A DNA stretch of 64,000 nucleotides from Thalassospira lucentensis MCCC 1A00383 = DSM 14000 (lineage in GTDB: Bacteria; Pseudomonadota; Alphaproteobacteria; Rhodospirillales; Thalassospiraceae). The position numbers and the translations under genes were made by a program. Positions within the stretch are counted from its first letter, which is position 1. Each line of letters opens with the position of its first letter. The notes below the pieces were generated by a model. It worked only from the letters and a program-made list of their open reading frames with translations. It had not been told where the DNA came from and made no database searches. Where the stretch lies: positions 124,001 to 188,000 of the forward strand of contig NZ_ATWN01000009.1 of assembly GCF_000421265.1 (NCBI RefSeq). The letters are read 5' to 3'. Positions 41,863 through 50,424 of this stretch are shown piece after piece.

Positions 41863-43636
41863 GACGCAGGTAAAAGCGGACATTGCACAGGATCTAAAAT
41901 TGGCAATGTCGGCCGCCGAGTTTGACAAGGCGGCCAAAATTGGTGCCCGGATTCTAAGGCTGCACCCAAAGCGGACCGATATACAGGTCATGACTGCTGT
42001 GAGCGAAATGCAGGGAAAGAACCCTCTGCAGGCCGGGCAGAGATTACGGCGTATCTTCCGCACATTACTTCCGAATGATCGTTTTTTGGGACCTGTATCG
42101 CAGAATCTTCTGCAATATGCTTACATTACAAATGACTTTAGTTCAGTCGAGTCGGTGATGGAAGAACGCCATCGCGCCGCGCCGCAACATTCCGTTTTTG
42201 CCTTGATGCTTGCAGATGTTATTTTCCGTCACCAATGCAAGTTAAGTCCGGGGCGCAGTTATGCGCCAAAACTGGCTCAGGCAATTGAACTTCTGGAAAA
42301 CACGGCACCGTCTGACTCGTACTATCGAGACATGCAAACACTTTTGGCGCGGATTTATCTGTATCAAGAAGAGCATGAAAAAGCGTTTCCATTGCTTGAA
42401 AGCATCACCCAAAAGCAACCCCAAAACAGGGCGTTACGTGAACTGTTGGCGTCCAGTTATGCGATTGCTGGGGAAGTTGAAAAAGCCGTTTCAACCAGTC
42501 TTGCAATCATCCATGATTTTCCTGATGCAGGGGCGCAGCCTTTTATCATCATTTCATTTATGCGCCCGCAATCCATGCCGGAAAACGCACGCGAGCTTCT
42601 GACTGAGATTGCCATTAACCCGCAAAACGATGCGGGACAGGTTTATAAGGCGTCATTCGCGTTGGCGCGGATGGATGAGGCCGATGGCAAGATGAAGTCG
42701 GCATTCGACTGGTATCAAACCGGACATGATGCAAACCGCAGAGCACGACCAATTGACATGGTCGCAGAGTTTCACGAAATGAAGCGTATCGCAGAATTGG
42801 CGCGCGATAACGTCACCGCCGATCTTGGCGATGTCAAAGACGTCTCGGCAGAGAAAGAAGATGGGCCCATGCCGATCTTTATTGTTGGCATGCCGAGATC
42901 GGGAACCACTCTGTGCGAGCGGATTCTTGGGGCGCACCCCGATGTCTATGCCGCGGGCGAAATTGGCGACCTTGCACGGATTTTGACTGAGGTCGTAGGT
43001 CGTTACTCCATTGCTGAGCAGGTTGCGCGGTTGACTAAGAAAAACATCGCTGAAATTCGCAAACGCTATCTTGCGGCGATGAAGGCATATGCTCCGGATG
43101 CGCGATTTGTTGCCAACAAGACACCTGCTAACTTTTTGCGATTAGAAGTGATCCGCCGGATATTTCCAGAGGCGCCGATCATTCACACGCATCGTCATCC
43201 TCTGGCGACGTGTCTTTCGATCTATACAACGCCGTTTGCTGTGCCGATGCGCTTTGCCGATGATCTTGGCGATTTAGCCGATTACTATCGTGGCTATGAC
43301 ACTCTGATGAACGTGTTCTTTGAAACCGATCAGCACGGGATGCTTTATGACCTGCGCTATGAAGACCTGGTAGCAAACCCCGAAGCTGTTGCTAAGGATT
43401 ATCTTGCTCACTGCGGATTGGACTGGCATGAGCAATGTCTTGAATTCTATCGCGACGGTAAGACATCGACAACTGCAAGCATGATACAGGTGCGTCGCCC
43501 GATTAATAAGGATTCCCTTGGCAAGTGGCAACGGTTTGAGCCCTTTATTGGGCCACTTGCCGATCTGGTTGCCGACATCGCAGTGCCTGATAAAAAAGCA
43601 GATAAGAAATCGACCCGCAAAACGTTTGCGGCGTGA
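41861..43636 (+). CDS. TPR-sulfotransferase, paralogue 1
   Basis: A 591-residue two-domain protein. The first 310 residues are helical TPR-like repeats. The sulfotransferase domain starts at about 338. The 5'-phosphosulfate loop Gly-Met-Pro-Arg-Ser-Gly-Thr-Thr is at 343-350. The 3'-phosphate region is His-Thr-His-Arg-His-Pro-Leu-Ala-Thr-Cys-Leu-Ser-Ile-Tyr, and Arg-Tyr-Glu-Asp-Leu follows. The C-terminal Thr-Ala-Ser-Met-Ile-Gln-Val-Arg-Arg-Pro-Ile is shared with the other two copies. It transfers sulfate from PAPS to an unknown acceptor; the TPR part probably binds a protein or glycan. No signal peptide is seen, so it is predicted cytosolic. AAGGA precedes the ATG. Confidence 0.9.
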   Translation: MTQVKADIAQDLKLAMSAAEFDKAAKIGARILRLHPKRTDIQVMTAVSEMQGKNPLQAGQRLRRIFRTLLPNDRFLGPVSQNLLQYAYITNDFSSVESVMEERHRAAPQHSVFALMLADVIFRHQCKLSPGRSYAPKLAQAIELLENTAPSDSYYRDMQTLLARIYLYQEEHEKAFPLLESITQKQPQNRALRELLASSYAIAGEVEKAVSTSLAIIHDFPDAGAQPFIIISFMRPQSMPENARELLTEIAINPQNDAGQVYKASFALARMDEADGKMKSAFDWYQTGHDANRRARPIDMVAEFHEMKRIAELARDNVTADLGDVKDVSAEKEDGPMPIFIVGMPRSGTTLCERILGAHPDVYAAGEIGDLARILTEVVGRYSIAEQVARLTKKNIAEIRKRYLAAMKAYAPDARFVANKTPANFLRLEVIRRIFPEAPIIHTHRHPLATCLSIYTTPFAVPMRFADDLGDLADYYRGYDTLMNVFFETDQHGMLYDLRYEDLVANPEAVAKDYLAHCGLDWHEQCLEFYRDGKTSTTASMIQVRRPINKDSLGKWQRFEPFIGPLADLVADIAVPDKKADKKSTRKTFAA

Positions 43637-43706
43637 CGTCATTGGGGCTTTCGGGGTAGAAAGGCTTCTTGCAAGATCAAGAACCCGAAAATGCCGGAGC
43701 GCCCAA

Positions 43707-44681
43707 ATGACCCGTAAAATCCCAAAAGCAGAGCTGCACTTGCATCTTGAAGGTGCGATGACGCCGGCGCTTGTACGGTCCTTTGCCATGCGAAATGGCC
43801 TTACGTTGCCTGCTGGGATTTATGATGATCAGGATCGGTATATCTGGTCGGATTTTCCCGAGTTTCTCATGAGTTTTGATAAGGCAAGTGCCGCGATCCG
43901 CACGAAGCAAGATTATGCCGATCTGACGTATTTCTATCTGACCGAGCAGGCCAAATCAGGTGCGCTTTATGTCGAGCTGTTCTGTTCACCAACCCATGCG
44001 GCTGAATGCGGGATTTCGTTTGGTGATCACCTTGAAGGGGTTGTCGATGGCATTGATCGTGCAGAAAAGGAGTGCGGCATCATTGGCCGGGTCATTATGA
44101 CCTGCGTGCGCCATGTCGGCGGTGACATCGCTGTTGAAGTTGCCAAAGACACTGTTGCATGCGGCCACCCCTATGTCGTTGGCTTTGGCATGGGCGGTAA
44201 TGAAAGCATGTTTTCGCAAGAAACCTTTTACCCGGCATTCAAGATTGCCGCAGATGGCGGTCTTGGCTGCACGACCCATGCGGGCGAGGTGCAAGGTCCG
44301 CAGAGTGTTTGGGATGCGATTGATAAACTGCCAGTGACCAGAATTGGGCATGGTGTTCGCTCAATCGAAGACCCGAAACTGGTTGAGGCACTTGTTAAGC
44401 GTGGCATCGTTCTTGAGGTGTGCCCGGGATCAAACATCGCACTTTCGGTTTATCCCGATTTCGCAGCCCATCCGTTGCGTAAACTTTATGAGGCTGGCGT
44501 CAAGGTGACGCTGGGATCTGACGATCCGCCGTTCTTCCACACAAGTTTGGCCGATGAATATCAGTGTGCACAGGATGATTTTGGGTTCAGTGATGCGGAA
44601 CTTCTTGGCATTACCCGAACCGCCCTTGAGGCGGCCTTTGTCGATGACGACACCAAAGCTTTGCTGATCGCAAAGCTTTGA
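43707..44681 (+). CDS. Adenosine deaminase family protein (adenosine or adenine deaminase)
   Basis: A 324-residue zinc amidohydrolase. It has the metal-binding Glu-Leu-His-Leu-His-Leu-Glu-Gly near the start, catalytic His-Ala-Gly-Glu in Thr-Thr-His-Ala-Gly-Glu, Gly-His-Gly-Val-Arg, and Ser-Asp-Asp-Pro-Pro near the C-terminus. These give the full ligand and catalytic set. The family splits into adenosine and adenine deaminases, which cannot be told apart with certainty here. The start at 43707 gives the standard N-terminus (Lys-Ile-Pro-Lys-Ala-Glu-Leu-His). It is 70 bp after the sulfotransferase and may be read with it. Confidence 0.93.
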   Translation: MTRKIPKAELHLHLEGAMTPALVRSFAMRNGLTLPAGIYDDQDRYIWSDFPEFLMSFDKASAAIRTKQDYADLTYFYLTEQAKSGALYVELFCSPTHAAECGISFGDHLEGVVDGIDRAEKECGIIGRVIMTCVRHVGGDIAVEVAKDTVACGHPYVVGFGMGGNESMFSQETFYPAFKIAADGGLGCTTHAGEVQGPQSVWDAIDKLPVTRIGHGVRSIEDPKLVEALVKRGIVLEVCPGSNIALSVYPDFAAHPLRKLYEAGVKVTLGSDDPPFFHTSLADEYQCAQDDFGFSDAELLGITRTALEAAFVDDDTKALLIAKL

Positions 44682-44728
44682 CCACGTTTCTGCTGCCTAT
44701 GAGAGCAAGGTGAGTTCTGTCCTAAATG

Positions 44729-44757
44729 AAAAGCGCCCTGTCAGAAGGGCGCTTTTT
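44729..44757. terminator. Bidirectional terminator after the deaminase gene
   Basis: AAAAGCGCCCT pairs with AGGGCGCTTTT around GTCAGA, followed by an extra T. It separates two convergent genes. Confidence 0.9.
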
Positions 44758-44779
44758 AAATGATGCGTGCAGGGTTGGA

Positions 44780-45751
44780 TTACCAGCGCGTTTTCCCCAG
44801 AAGCTTTTCGCCAAGCGGCGTCAGGTTTGCCCGGTCATAGCGGGTTTGTTCCCAGTTGCGTGGATCACCTGGGAAGGCATGGCCGCGGGCGGGAAGACGT
44901 TCGGACCAGCTTTTGACCCGCCAGTCGATGAGTTCCTGTTCCTCGGGCGTTGCCGGTGCCATCGAGATATATTGTGCAATACGTGATTGATCCGACCGGT
45001 TGGCGCGAATGCCATGCGCCAGCAAGCTGTTGAAAATCACAAGATCGCCAGCCTTCATCTCTATGCGCTTTGGTTCATAGGGGATGTTGTCCATATCCGG
45101 GCGGAACGGGTCGCGACCTGATGGTGCCGTTTTGCGCCATTGCTCAAAATTGGCAAATAAATCAGGCACGCATTGAAAGCCGCCCATATCGTCGGTGGTA
45201 TCAACCAGCGATAAAACACCCTGCACATTAATTGGCAAAGGATCGGCCGTCGTATCTGCATCCCAGTGAATGAAGCCGTCAAATGCACGTTTACCGGTAT
45301 TGGGCGTGTTCAGGTTGGCACGATCAATCGACACCCAAAGATCAGTTCGATCCCAAATATCAACAAAGGCGTCGTAAACGCGCTGTGTCTGACGGTTGTC
45401 CCAAAGTGTCTGATGATTATAGACTTCGACCATGCCTGAATTGTTCAGTTCGGTCATTGCATGGTCGCGCATTTGCGGCCGGCTCCAACTGGCCGGATCA
45501 TTCGGGTCCATTTCCTGAAATTCCCACAGGAAATCGCGGGTCGCACGGACCTGTTCATCGGGAACCGCATTTGGCACGACGACATAACCATAGGTCTGCC
45601 AATGGGTAAAATCATCCTCGGATAAAACGCGAAGCGGTAACGTCTTTGCAAGGTCGCGCAACTGTGCACCACGAACCTCCTTAACCGACGCATTGCCGGG
45701 ACGATCGGCATTGGGGGTGTTTGACATTGGGGCGTTTGCCAGCATCGACAT
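44780..45751 (-). CDS. PhyH-family Fe(II)/2-oxoglutarate dioxygenase
   Basis: A 323-residue oxygenase of the phytanoyl-CoA dioxygenase superfamily. The iron facial triad is seen as His-Trp-Asp in Phe-Ile-His-Trp-Asp-Ala-Asp and the distal His in Leu-Leu-Ala-His-Gly-Ile-Arg. The 2-oxoglutarate-binding Arg lies eleven residues after that distal His in Ser-Arg-Ile-Ala. The start at 45751 follows GGGAG; upstream codons were excluded. The substrate is unknown. It lacks the ectoine hydroxylase context (no ect genes). It is divergent from an AraC gene across a 148-bp gap, which probably regulates it. Confidence 0.88.
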   Translation of the reverse strand: MSMLANAPMSNTPNADRPGNASVKEVRGAQLRDLAKTLPLRVLSEDDFTHWQTYGYVVVPNAVPDEQVRATRDFLWEFQEMDPNDPASWSRPQMRDHAMTELNNSGMVEVYNHQTLWDNRQTQRVYDAFVDIWDRTDLWVSIDRANLNTPNTGKRAFDGFIHWDADTTADPLPINVQGVLSLVDTTDDMGGFQCVPDLFANFEQWRKTAPSGRDPFRPDMDNIPYEPKRIEMKAGDLVIFNSLLAHGIRANRSDQSRIAQYISMAPATPEEQELIDWRVKSWSERLPARGHAFPGDPRNWEQTRYDRANLTPLGEKLLGKTRW

Positions 45752-45899
45752 TGCGGTATCTCCCGAGTGCTTTGTTTGTGACAGGTTGAATTCTAATCTC
45801 TGACCCGGGAAATTGCCCACTGACAGCACGGACAAATACTGATACTATTCGGTCAATATTATCCAATATGTATACCGTATAAGCGTGATTGGTATTTAA

Positions 45900-46844
45900 A
45901 TGAAATTGCTGTTTGAGCATGTCCAGATTGCAGCAGATCGGTCTTGGAAGGGATTGCACCGTAATTTGGAAGCAATTCCGTTCGAATGGCATTTCCATCC
46001 TGAATATGAATTAACCCTGACGCTAGGCAGCCATGGACAGCGATACGTGGGCGACCATATCGGGTCGTATGGCGAGGATGACCTGGTTCTATTGGGGCCG
46101 AATTTACCCCACACATGGCACTCAAAAAATGCCGGCCCACCGTCGGTAACGCTAGGTGGTATGCGTGCTCATGACGCAGCCCTTCAGGTTAAGGGACGGC
46201 GTAAGGGGCATCAGGCGTTTGTTTTCTGGTTCACGGTGGACTGGATCAATTCGATCTGCAAAACCATCCCCGAACTATCATCGCTGGGAAAAATCCTGCT
46301 TCTGTCGCGGCGTGGAGTGAAGTTCGATGTAACAATTGCGCGTAAGGTGGCCAAGCTTGCAACAAATTTTGATCAGGGAAAACCGGCAGATCAGCTTGTG
46401 CTTTTGATCGAAGTGCTGCGCACCTTGATTGATGCCAAAGACCTCAATCCGCTGGCCTCTGATCGGTTTAATGCCGATGTTCCGGGTCGCGACGATGCCA
46501 GTCGGCTCGGCAAGGTGCTTGATCAATTGCATGGTGCCTATGTCGAGCCCGTCAGCAGTCGTGTGATCGCACAAAATGCAGGTATGAGCGAACGCACATT
46601 GCGGCGCTTTTTTCAGCGCCATATGGGCACAAACATTCAGGATTATCTGATGGGGTTGCGGCTTGGGCGTGCGGTCAGTCTGTTGCTGTCATCAGATATG
46701 CCGATTTATTGCGTAGCGGAGGAGGCCGGTTTTCAGAATCTGTCACACTTTAACCGTCAGTTCCGTCGTCATCGTGGCGTGGCGCCAAGTGCATTTCGAA
46801 AAATGCGCTTTGACGGGGTAGAAATCAGCACGTCATCCCGGTGA
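45900..46844 (+). CDS. AraC-family regulator (divergent from the PhyH dioxygenase)
   Basis: A 314-residue AraC protein. The N-terminal cupin-like sensor has Glu-Trp-His-Phe-His-Pro-Glu-Tyr-Glu-Leu-Thr-Leu and Pro-Asn-Leu-Pro-His-Thr-Trp-His-Ser. This is the style of regulators for sugar or opine-type catabolic genes. The C-terminal double HTH has Val-Ser-Ser-Arg-Val-Ile-Ala-Gln-Asn-Ala-Gly-Met-Ser-Glu-Arg-Thr-Leu-Arg-Arg-Phe-Phe and Val-Ala-Glu-Glu-Ala-Gly-Phe-Gln-Asn-Leu-Ser-His-Phe-Asn-Arg. The likely target is the divergent dioxygenase. Confidence 0.92.
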   Translation: MKLLFEHVQIAADRSWKGLHRNLEAIPFEWHFHPEYELTLTLGSHGQRYVGDHIGSYGEDDLVLLGPNLPHTWHSKNAGPPSVTLGGMRAHDAALQVKGRRKGHQAFVFWFTVDWINSICKTIPELSSLGKILLLSRRGVKFDVTIARKVAKLATNFDQGKPADQLVLLIEVLRTLIDAKDLNPLASDRFNADVPGRDDASRLGKVLDQLHGAYVEPVSSRVIAQNAGMSERTLRRFFQRHMGTNIQDYLMGLRLGRAVSLLLSSDMPIYCVAEEAGFQNLSHFNRQFRRHRGVAPSAFRKMRFDGVEISTSSR

Positions 46845-46857
46845 GTTGTTTGGGATG

Positions 46858-47799
46858 TCAGCCAGCGTTTGAAAGCCACTCGGCATGATGGCGTGAAACA
46901 TGCAAATCAAATGCTGCCCAGAATTGGTCGCGAAGATAGTCCTGCTCTTGCAAGATTTCATGCCGGGCTTCGGGAATTTCGCACATGGTCACATTGGGAT
47001 GGTTGCCAAAAAGGTCATTTGTCGTGGTGTTTGACACAACCTGATCGTTGCCAGCGAGAACCATGGTGATAGGGGGGAGGCTCATGGCGTCTGCAGGTGC
47101 CGCAAGTTTGCCCATGAGGTTGGCCTGAGTACGAAAACAGGCATCAAGCCACCCTGCAGAAACGCCGCCGATGACAAGGTCTGGCTGGGCTGTCAGCAGC
47201 GCAACATTACGAGCATATCGCGTGGCATCAGACGTTAAAAGGTTTTCCGGCTCAAATGCATTCAGCGGTGACAATGCCTTTTGACCCGGAAGGTATTGCT
47301 GATCAAAACCGTATCGGCATAGGCTGGCGGATAAGAACTGTGCCGCAATCGCCAGCCAATCCGGACCACCCATGCCAAAAAACGGCGCCAACATCACAAC
47401 ACTTTTCCAAAGGTCAGGTTGCGAAAGTAGCATCTTCATGGCCACGAGCCCGCCCGTCGAATGGGTTAAAAGCATTTCGCACGTTATGTCATGCTGATCT
47501 TTGATATGGGCCATAATACACGCAGTATCAGACACATACTCCGTGATATCTTTGATATAGCCCATGATGGGATCTGACGTCGCGCGATCAGAACCACCTT
47601 GCCCGCGGAAATCAAACGTGACGCAGCCCAACCCACGTTGGGTCAGGTCCTCGGCAGTTTCTTGATATCGTTCGATATATTCGCCGCGCCCCTGCAGAAT
47701 AAGGACATAGGCATCCGAATTACCCCGAGAAGGCGGGCTGATGCCATAGCGTAACCGCACGCCATCTTTATTGGTTACGTGATGCAGGGAGAAATTCAT
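46858..47799 (-). CDS. Alpha/beta hydrolase, lysophospholipase-like
   Basis: A 313-residue serine hydrolase similar to PldB/monoglyceride lipases. It has the oxyanion loop Leu-Gln-Gly-Arg-Gly-Glu-Tyr-Ile-Glu-Arg, the segment Asp-Phe-Arg-Gly-Gln-Gly-Gly-Ser, and the nucleophile elbow His-Ser-Thr-Gly-Gly. The acid is likely in Ala-Gly-Asn-Asp-Gln and the His in Glu-Ala-Arg-His-Glu-Ile. No signal peptide, so probably cytosolic or membrane-associated. It starts 49 bp after the second hydrolase on the same strand, suggesting a two-gene unit. Confidence 0.9.
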   Translation of the reverse strand: MNFSLHHVTNKDGVRLRYGISPPSRGNSDAYVLILQGRGEYIERYQETAEDLTQRGLGCVTFDFRGQGGSDRATSDPIMGYIKDITEYVSDTACIMAHIKDQHDITCEMLLTHSTGGLVAMKMLLSQPDLWKSVVMLAPFFGMGGPDWLAIAAQFLSASLCRYGFDQQYLPGQKALSPLNAFEPENLLTSDATRYARNVALLTAQPDLVIGGVSAGWLDACFRTQANLMGKLAAPADAMSLPPITMVLAGNDQVVSNTTTNDLFGNHPNVTMCEIPEARHEILQEQDYLRDQFWAAFDLHVSRHHAEWLSNAG

Positions 47800-47848
47800 T
47801 CAAATGCCTGTCTCAAGTTCCGTTCAAGCCGACGTCAAAACCGCATAT

Positions 47849-49165
47849 CTATTCTACGGGATTTGGGGTCGCCGGGGCACGTGACATCGCGATGAAATGC
47901 ATGATTTTCTCCATCATGGTGTTAAAATCCGGGTTAAACGTCGCACGTCGCAGGGTTCCGGGTGTCGCACCGTCAACAAGGTTGCGTTCACCGTAAACTG
48001 CATCGGGTGCTGTTTGGCAGGTTTCCTTGTCTTCTTTGTTGTCATAGTGACCGCAATCAGGATGTTTGCCATCAAGCCCGTAAACAGGATCGTTCGGCGA
48101 AAGAGTAATGCCGGTATGAGCATGGTTTAACGTTCTGAAGTCCGCATTTGCAGACTTAACAACGTCAATACCGTCACATTGGGTTTGTTCGTCGGGGATT
48201 TCGATTTCCCCTTGATACCAGACCATATGACGGTTCGGGACAGTCACCTTTTCACAGAAGAAATCAAGCACGATAAGCGGGTCGATGGTTTGGTCATCCG
48301 AACTGACCGCAACGAATACCGGAATGTCGACAGTGCCAATTGATCCATCGCGATAGGGGGCGGTGAGCAAATGAAACTCTGCCGCACCATTCATCGCCAT
48401 CGAACCATATTTCCCCGGATCATTGTTTTCACCCTTGCCCGCCCAATTTTTGACATAGCGGACATAGGGGGTGAGCCATGCCATGCCGCTGCGCGCAGAA
48501 AAGCCGGGCGATAGCATGACAAGGGCGTTCAGGCGATCATCGTGATCAGCCATATCATAGTAACGCCCAATCAGGGCCGCACCGGTTGAAAAGCCGATGG
48601 GAATGATCTGTTCTACTTCCGGGCCAAACGATTCAACACCGAATTTAACCGTATCCATCCAGTCCTGATATGCAACGTCCATAAGGTCGGCGGGAACCGT
48701 GCCATGCCCAGGCAACAACACACCATGGAACGATGCGCACGGGTATTTATCGCGCAAGGCATCGCGTACGTCACTTAACCAATATGGACTGTCCGTAAGC
48801 CCATGGACCATGACAAAGCCCAGATTTTTGCCGCGCGATAAGGTGACATCACCATCCGCACAGGAATTTCGGTCTGGCGCAATGTCGTAAGGCGCGCGCA
48901 TTTCAACAACTTCATCCAGACTGAACGATCCAAACGGCTGTTTTTCATCGGCGAAGCGCGTGCTTTCTAACACCGTGCGAATTTGACTTCGGGTGTTTTT
49001 GACATAGTCAGGAAATGCACCATTGGGCGAGGGGGCCTGAACGGCCATGCCAGATGGGGAAAGGGCATCGGCGTTGGCGGCCTGTATTGTGCTTACCCCC
49101 GCAAGCAGGCCGGTTGCGATACTGATGGAACAAAGTCGTAATCCTATCGCGTGACGGACGGACAT
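47849..49165 (-). CDS. Exported alpha/beta hydrolase
   Basis: A 438-residue protein with an N-terminal signal peptide (basic start, hydrophobic stretch to about residue 26, Ala-rich region ending near 32). The body is an alpha/beta hydrolase with Val-Met-Val-His-Gly-Leu-Thr-Asp-Ser-Pro-Tyr-Trp-Leu, the nucleophile elbow Gly-Phe-Ser-Thr-Gly-Ala, and an acid in Ser-Ser-Asp-Asp-Gln-Thr-Ile. His-Ala-His-Thr-Gly follows toward the C-terminus. Several Cys in the C-terminal part fit a periplasmic disulfide protein. Substrate unknown; an ester or lipid is likely given the neighbour. Confidence 0.88.
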   Translation of the reverse strand: MSVRHAIGLRLCSISIATGLLAGVSTIQAANADALSPSGMAVQAPSPNGAFPDYVKNTRSQIRTVLESTRFADEKQPFGSFSLDEVVEMRAPYDIAPDRNSCADGDVTLSRGKNLGFVMVHGLTDSPYWLSDVRDALRDKYPCASFHGVLLPGHGTVPADLMDVAYQDWMDTVKFGVESFGPEVEQIIPIGFSTGAALIGRYYDMADHDDRLNALVMLSPGFSARSGMAWLTPYVRYVKNWAGKGENNDPGKYGSMAMNGAAEFHLLTAPYRDGSIGTVDIPVFVAVSSDDQTIDPLIVLDFFCEKVTVPNRHMVWYQGEIEIPDEQTQCDGIDVVKSANADFRTLNHAHTGITLSPNDPVYGLDGKHPDCGHYDNKEDKETCQTAPDAVYGERNLVDGATPGTLRRATFNPDFNTMMEKIMHFIAMSRAPATPNPVE

Positions 49166-49242
49166 GGGGCATCTCCAGAACTGGGGCGAGTGTGTTGATC
49201 AATTGCAACCTTAACGCGGGCATCGATCATGTGCGAGCAACA

Positions 49243-49270
49243 AAAAAAGCGGCCTTTATCAGACCGCTTT
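49243..49270 (-). terminator. Terminator downstream of the OsmC gene
   Basis: On the minus strand AAAGCGG pairs with CCGCTTT around an 11-nt loop, followed by a T-run (A7 on the plus strand at 49242-49248). Confidence 0.85.
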
Positions 49271-49316
49271 AAAAGTATGTCGACTTTCGGCACCGAGATA
49301 TCATGGTGCGTCTTGG

Positions 49317-49721
49317 TTATTCCATGATTTCCCAGCTATGGGTGATCTCTGCCGCCTTGGACAGCATGATCGAGGCAGAGCAATATTTTTCCGCAGATAA
49401 TTCAACAGCCCGACCGATTTTAGCTTCGTTCAGGTTATCCCCCTTCACCTTGAAATGCAGGTGAATCTTGGTGAAGACCTTAGGGTCGGTTTCAGCACGT
49501 TCGGCTTTGACATCGGTTTGCACATCCAGAACGTTCTCGCGTCCTTTTTTAAGGATATGAACGACATCAATTGACGAACATCCGGCAATGCCCAGAAGAA
49601 GCATTTCCATCGGGCTGGCACCAAAGCCATTTTCCCGGTCGCCATCCATGACAACACCGTGGCCACTGCCACTGGTGCCTGTGAAGGTCAGGTTCTCAAG
49701 CCACTTTACCCGTGCTTCCAT
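49317..49721 (-). CDS. OsmC/Ohr-family peroxiredoxin-like protein
   Basis: A 134-residue OsmC-fold protein. The two redox cysteines are in Gly-Ile-Ala-Gly-Cys-Ser-Ser-Ile-Asp and Glu-Lys-Tyr-Cys-Ser-Ala-Ser, the normal positions for thiol-dependent hydroperoxide reduction. It resembles the YhfA subgroup more than Ohr because of its Gly-Ala-Ser-Pro-Met-Glu-Met-Leu-Leu and Glu-Ile-Thr-His-Ser-Trp ending. The start at 49721 follows CAGGAA. It is transcribed alone with its own terminator. Confidence 0.92.
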   Translation of the reverse strand: MEARVKWLENLTFTGTSGSGHGVVMDGDRENGFGASPMEMLLLGIAGCSSIDVVHILKKGRENVLDVQTDVKAERAETDPKVFTKIHLHFKVKGDNLNEAKIGRAVELSAEKYCSASIMLSKAAEITHSWEIME

Positions 49722-49923
49722 GATCAAATTCCTGTTTTTGAAAAACTGTTGATCCATCGTCTAGCGCGGTTGGCGCGTGCCTGCAAGTTACGATCAGTTT
49801 TGTCCCCACAACACAGCGCGGGATTAATGCGACAGTTGGTGGTAAACTGTTATTGGAGTTTTTACTTTCCGGCGTGATACTTAACGTCAGAATTAGACCC
49901 TTATGGCTTAAGGAGTATAGGTC

Positions 49924-50265
49924 ATGTCGCAGGATGCAGCTCGCAGCAAAAGCCGTTTCATGATGGGCATGGAACATGTGCTTCGCGAAATTAATCACGA
50001 GATCATTGGCCCGGCAATTCCCGATATGTCGGTTGAAAACGCCGTGCCATTGATGATTACGGTGGCACGTTTACGTGCGGAATACCTGAAGTACGCGTTC
50101 AAACTCAGTTCGGACCGTACCGACCAGCATCCGACCGAGCAAGAGCTTGCCAAGCTAAAGCATCTTCGCGAAACCTATCAGGAAATGCTGGCTGCTGCGC
50201 GTGAGCTGGAACATTGCATCGACCGTGGTTATATCGATCTGCCGGTTTCGGCGGCAAAATCATAG
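49924..50265 (+). CDS. Unknown small helical protein
   Basis: A 113-residue soluble protein, not recognised. It is rich in Ala, Glu, Leu and Arg and looks mainly alpha-helical, with a Met-Met-Gly-Met start region and a long amphipathic C-terminal helix (about 65-100). A strong AAGGAG lies before the ATG and codon use matches the neighbours, which supports a real gene. It precedes the PAS-GGDEF gene by about 160 bp; that gap is AT-rich and carries no other feature I could support. Confidence 0.7.
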   Translation: MSQDAARSKSRFMMGMEHVLREINHEIIGPAIPDMSVENAVPLMITVARLRAEYLKYAFKLSSDRTDQHPTEQELAKLKHLRETYQEMLAAARELEHCIDRGYIDLPVSAAKS

Positions 50266-50424
50266 TTGATTATACCTCTCCATAAGAATTATAATGATTT
50301 ATTCTTCTGTATATGTAATGGCTTGCGCATAAAGACAAAGACCGAAAAACAAGGTCTGCTGGGTTTGGGACATCACTGAAAATACCAACGTGGGAGTGCG
50401 CCGTATTTCGGCGTTACGGGTGTA

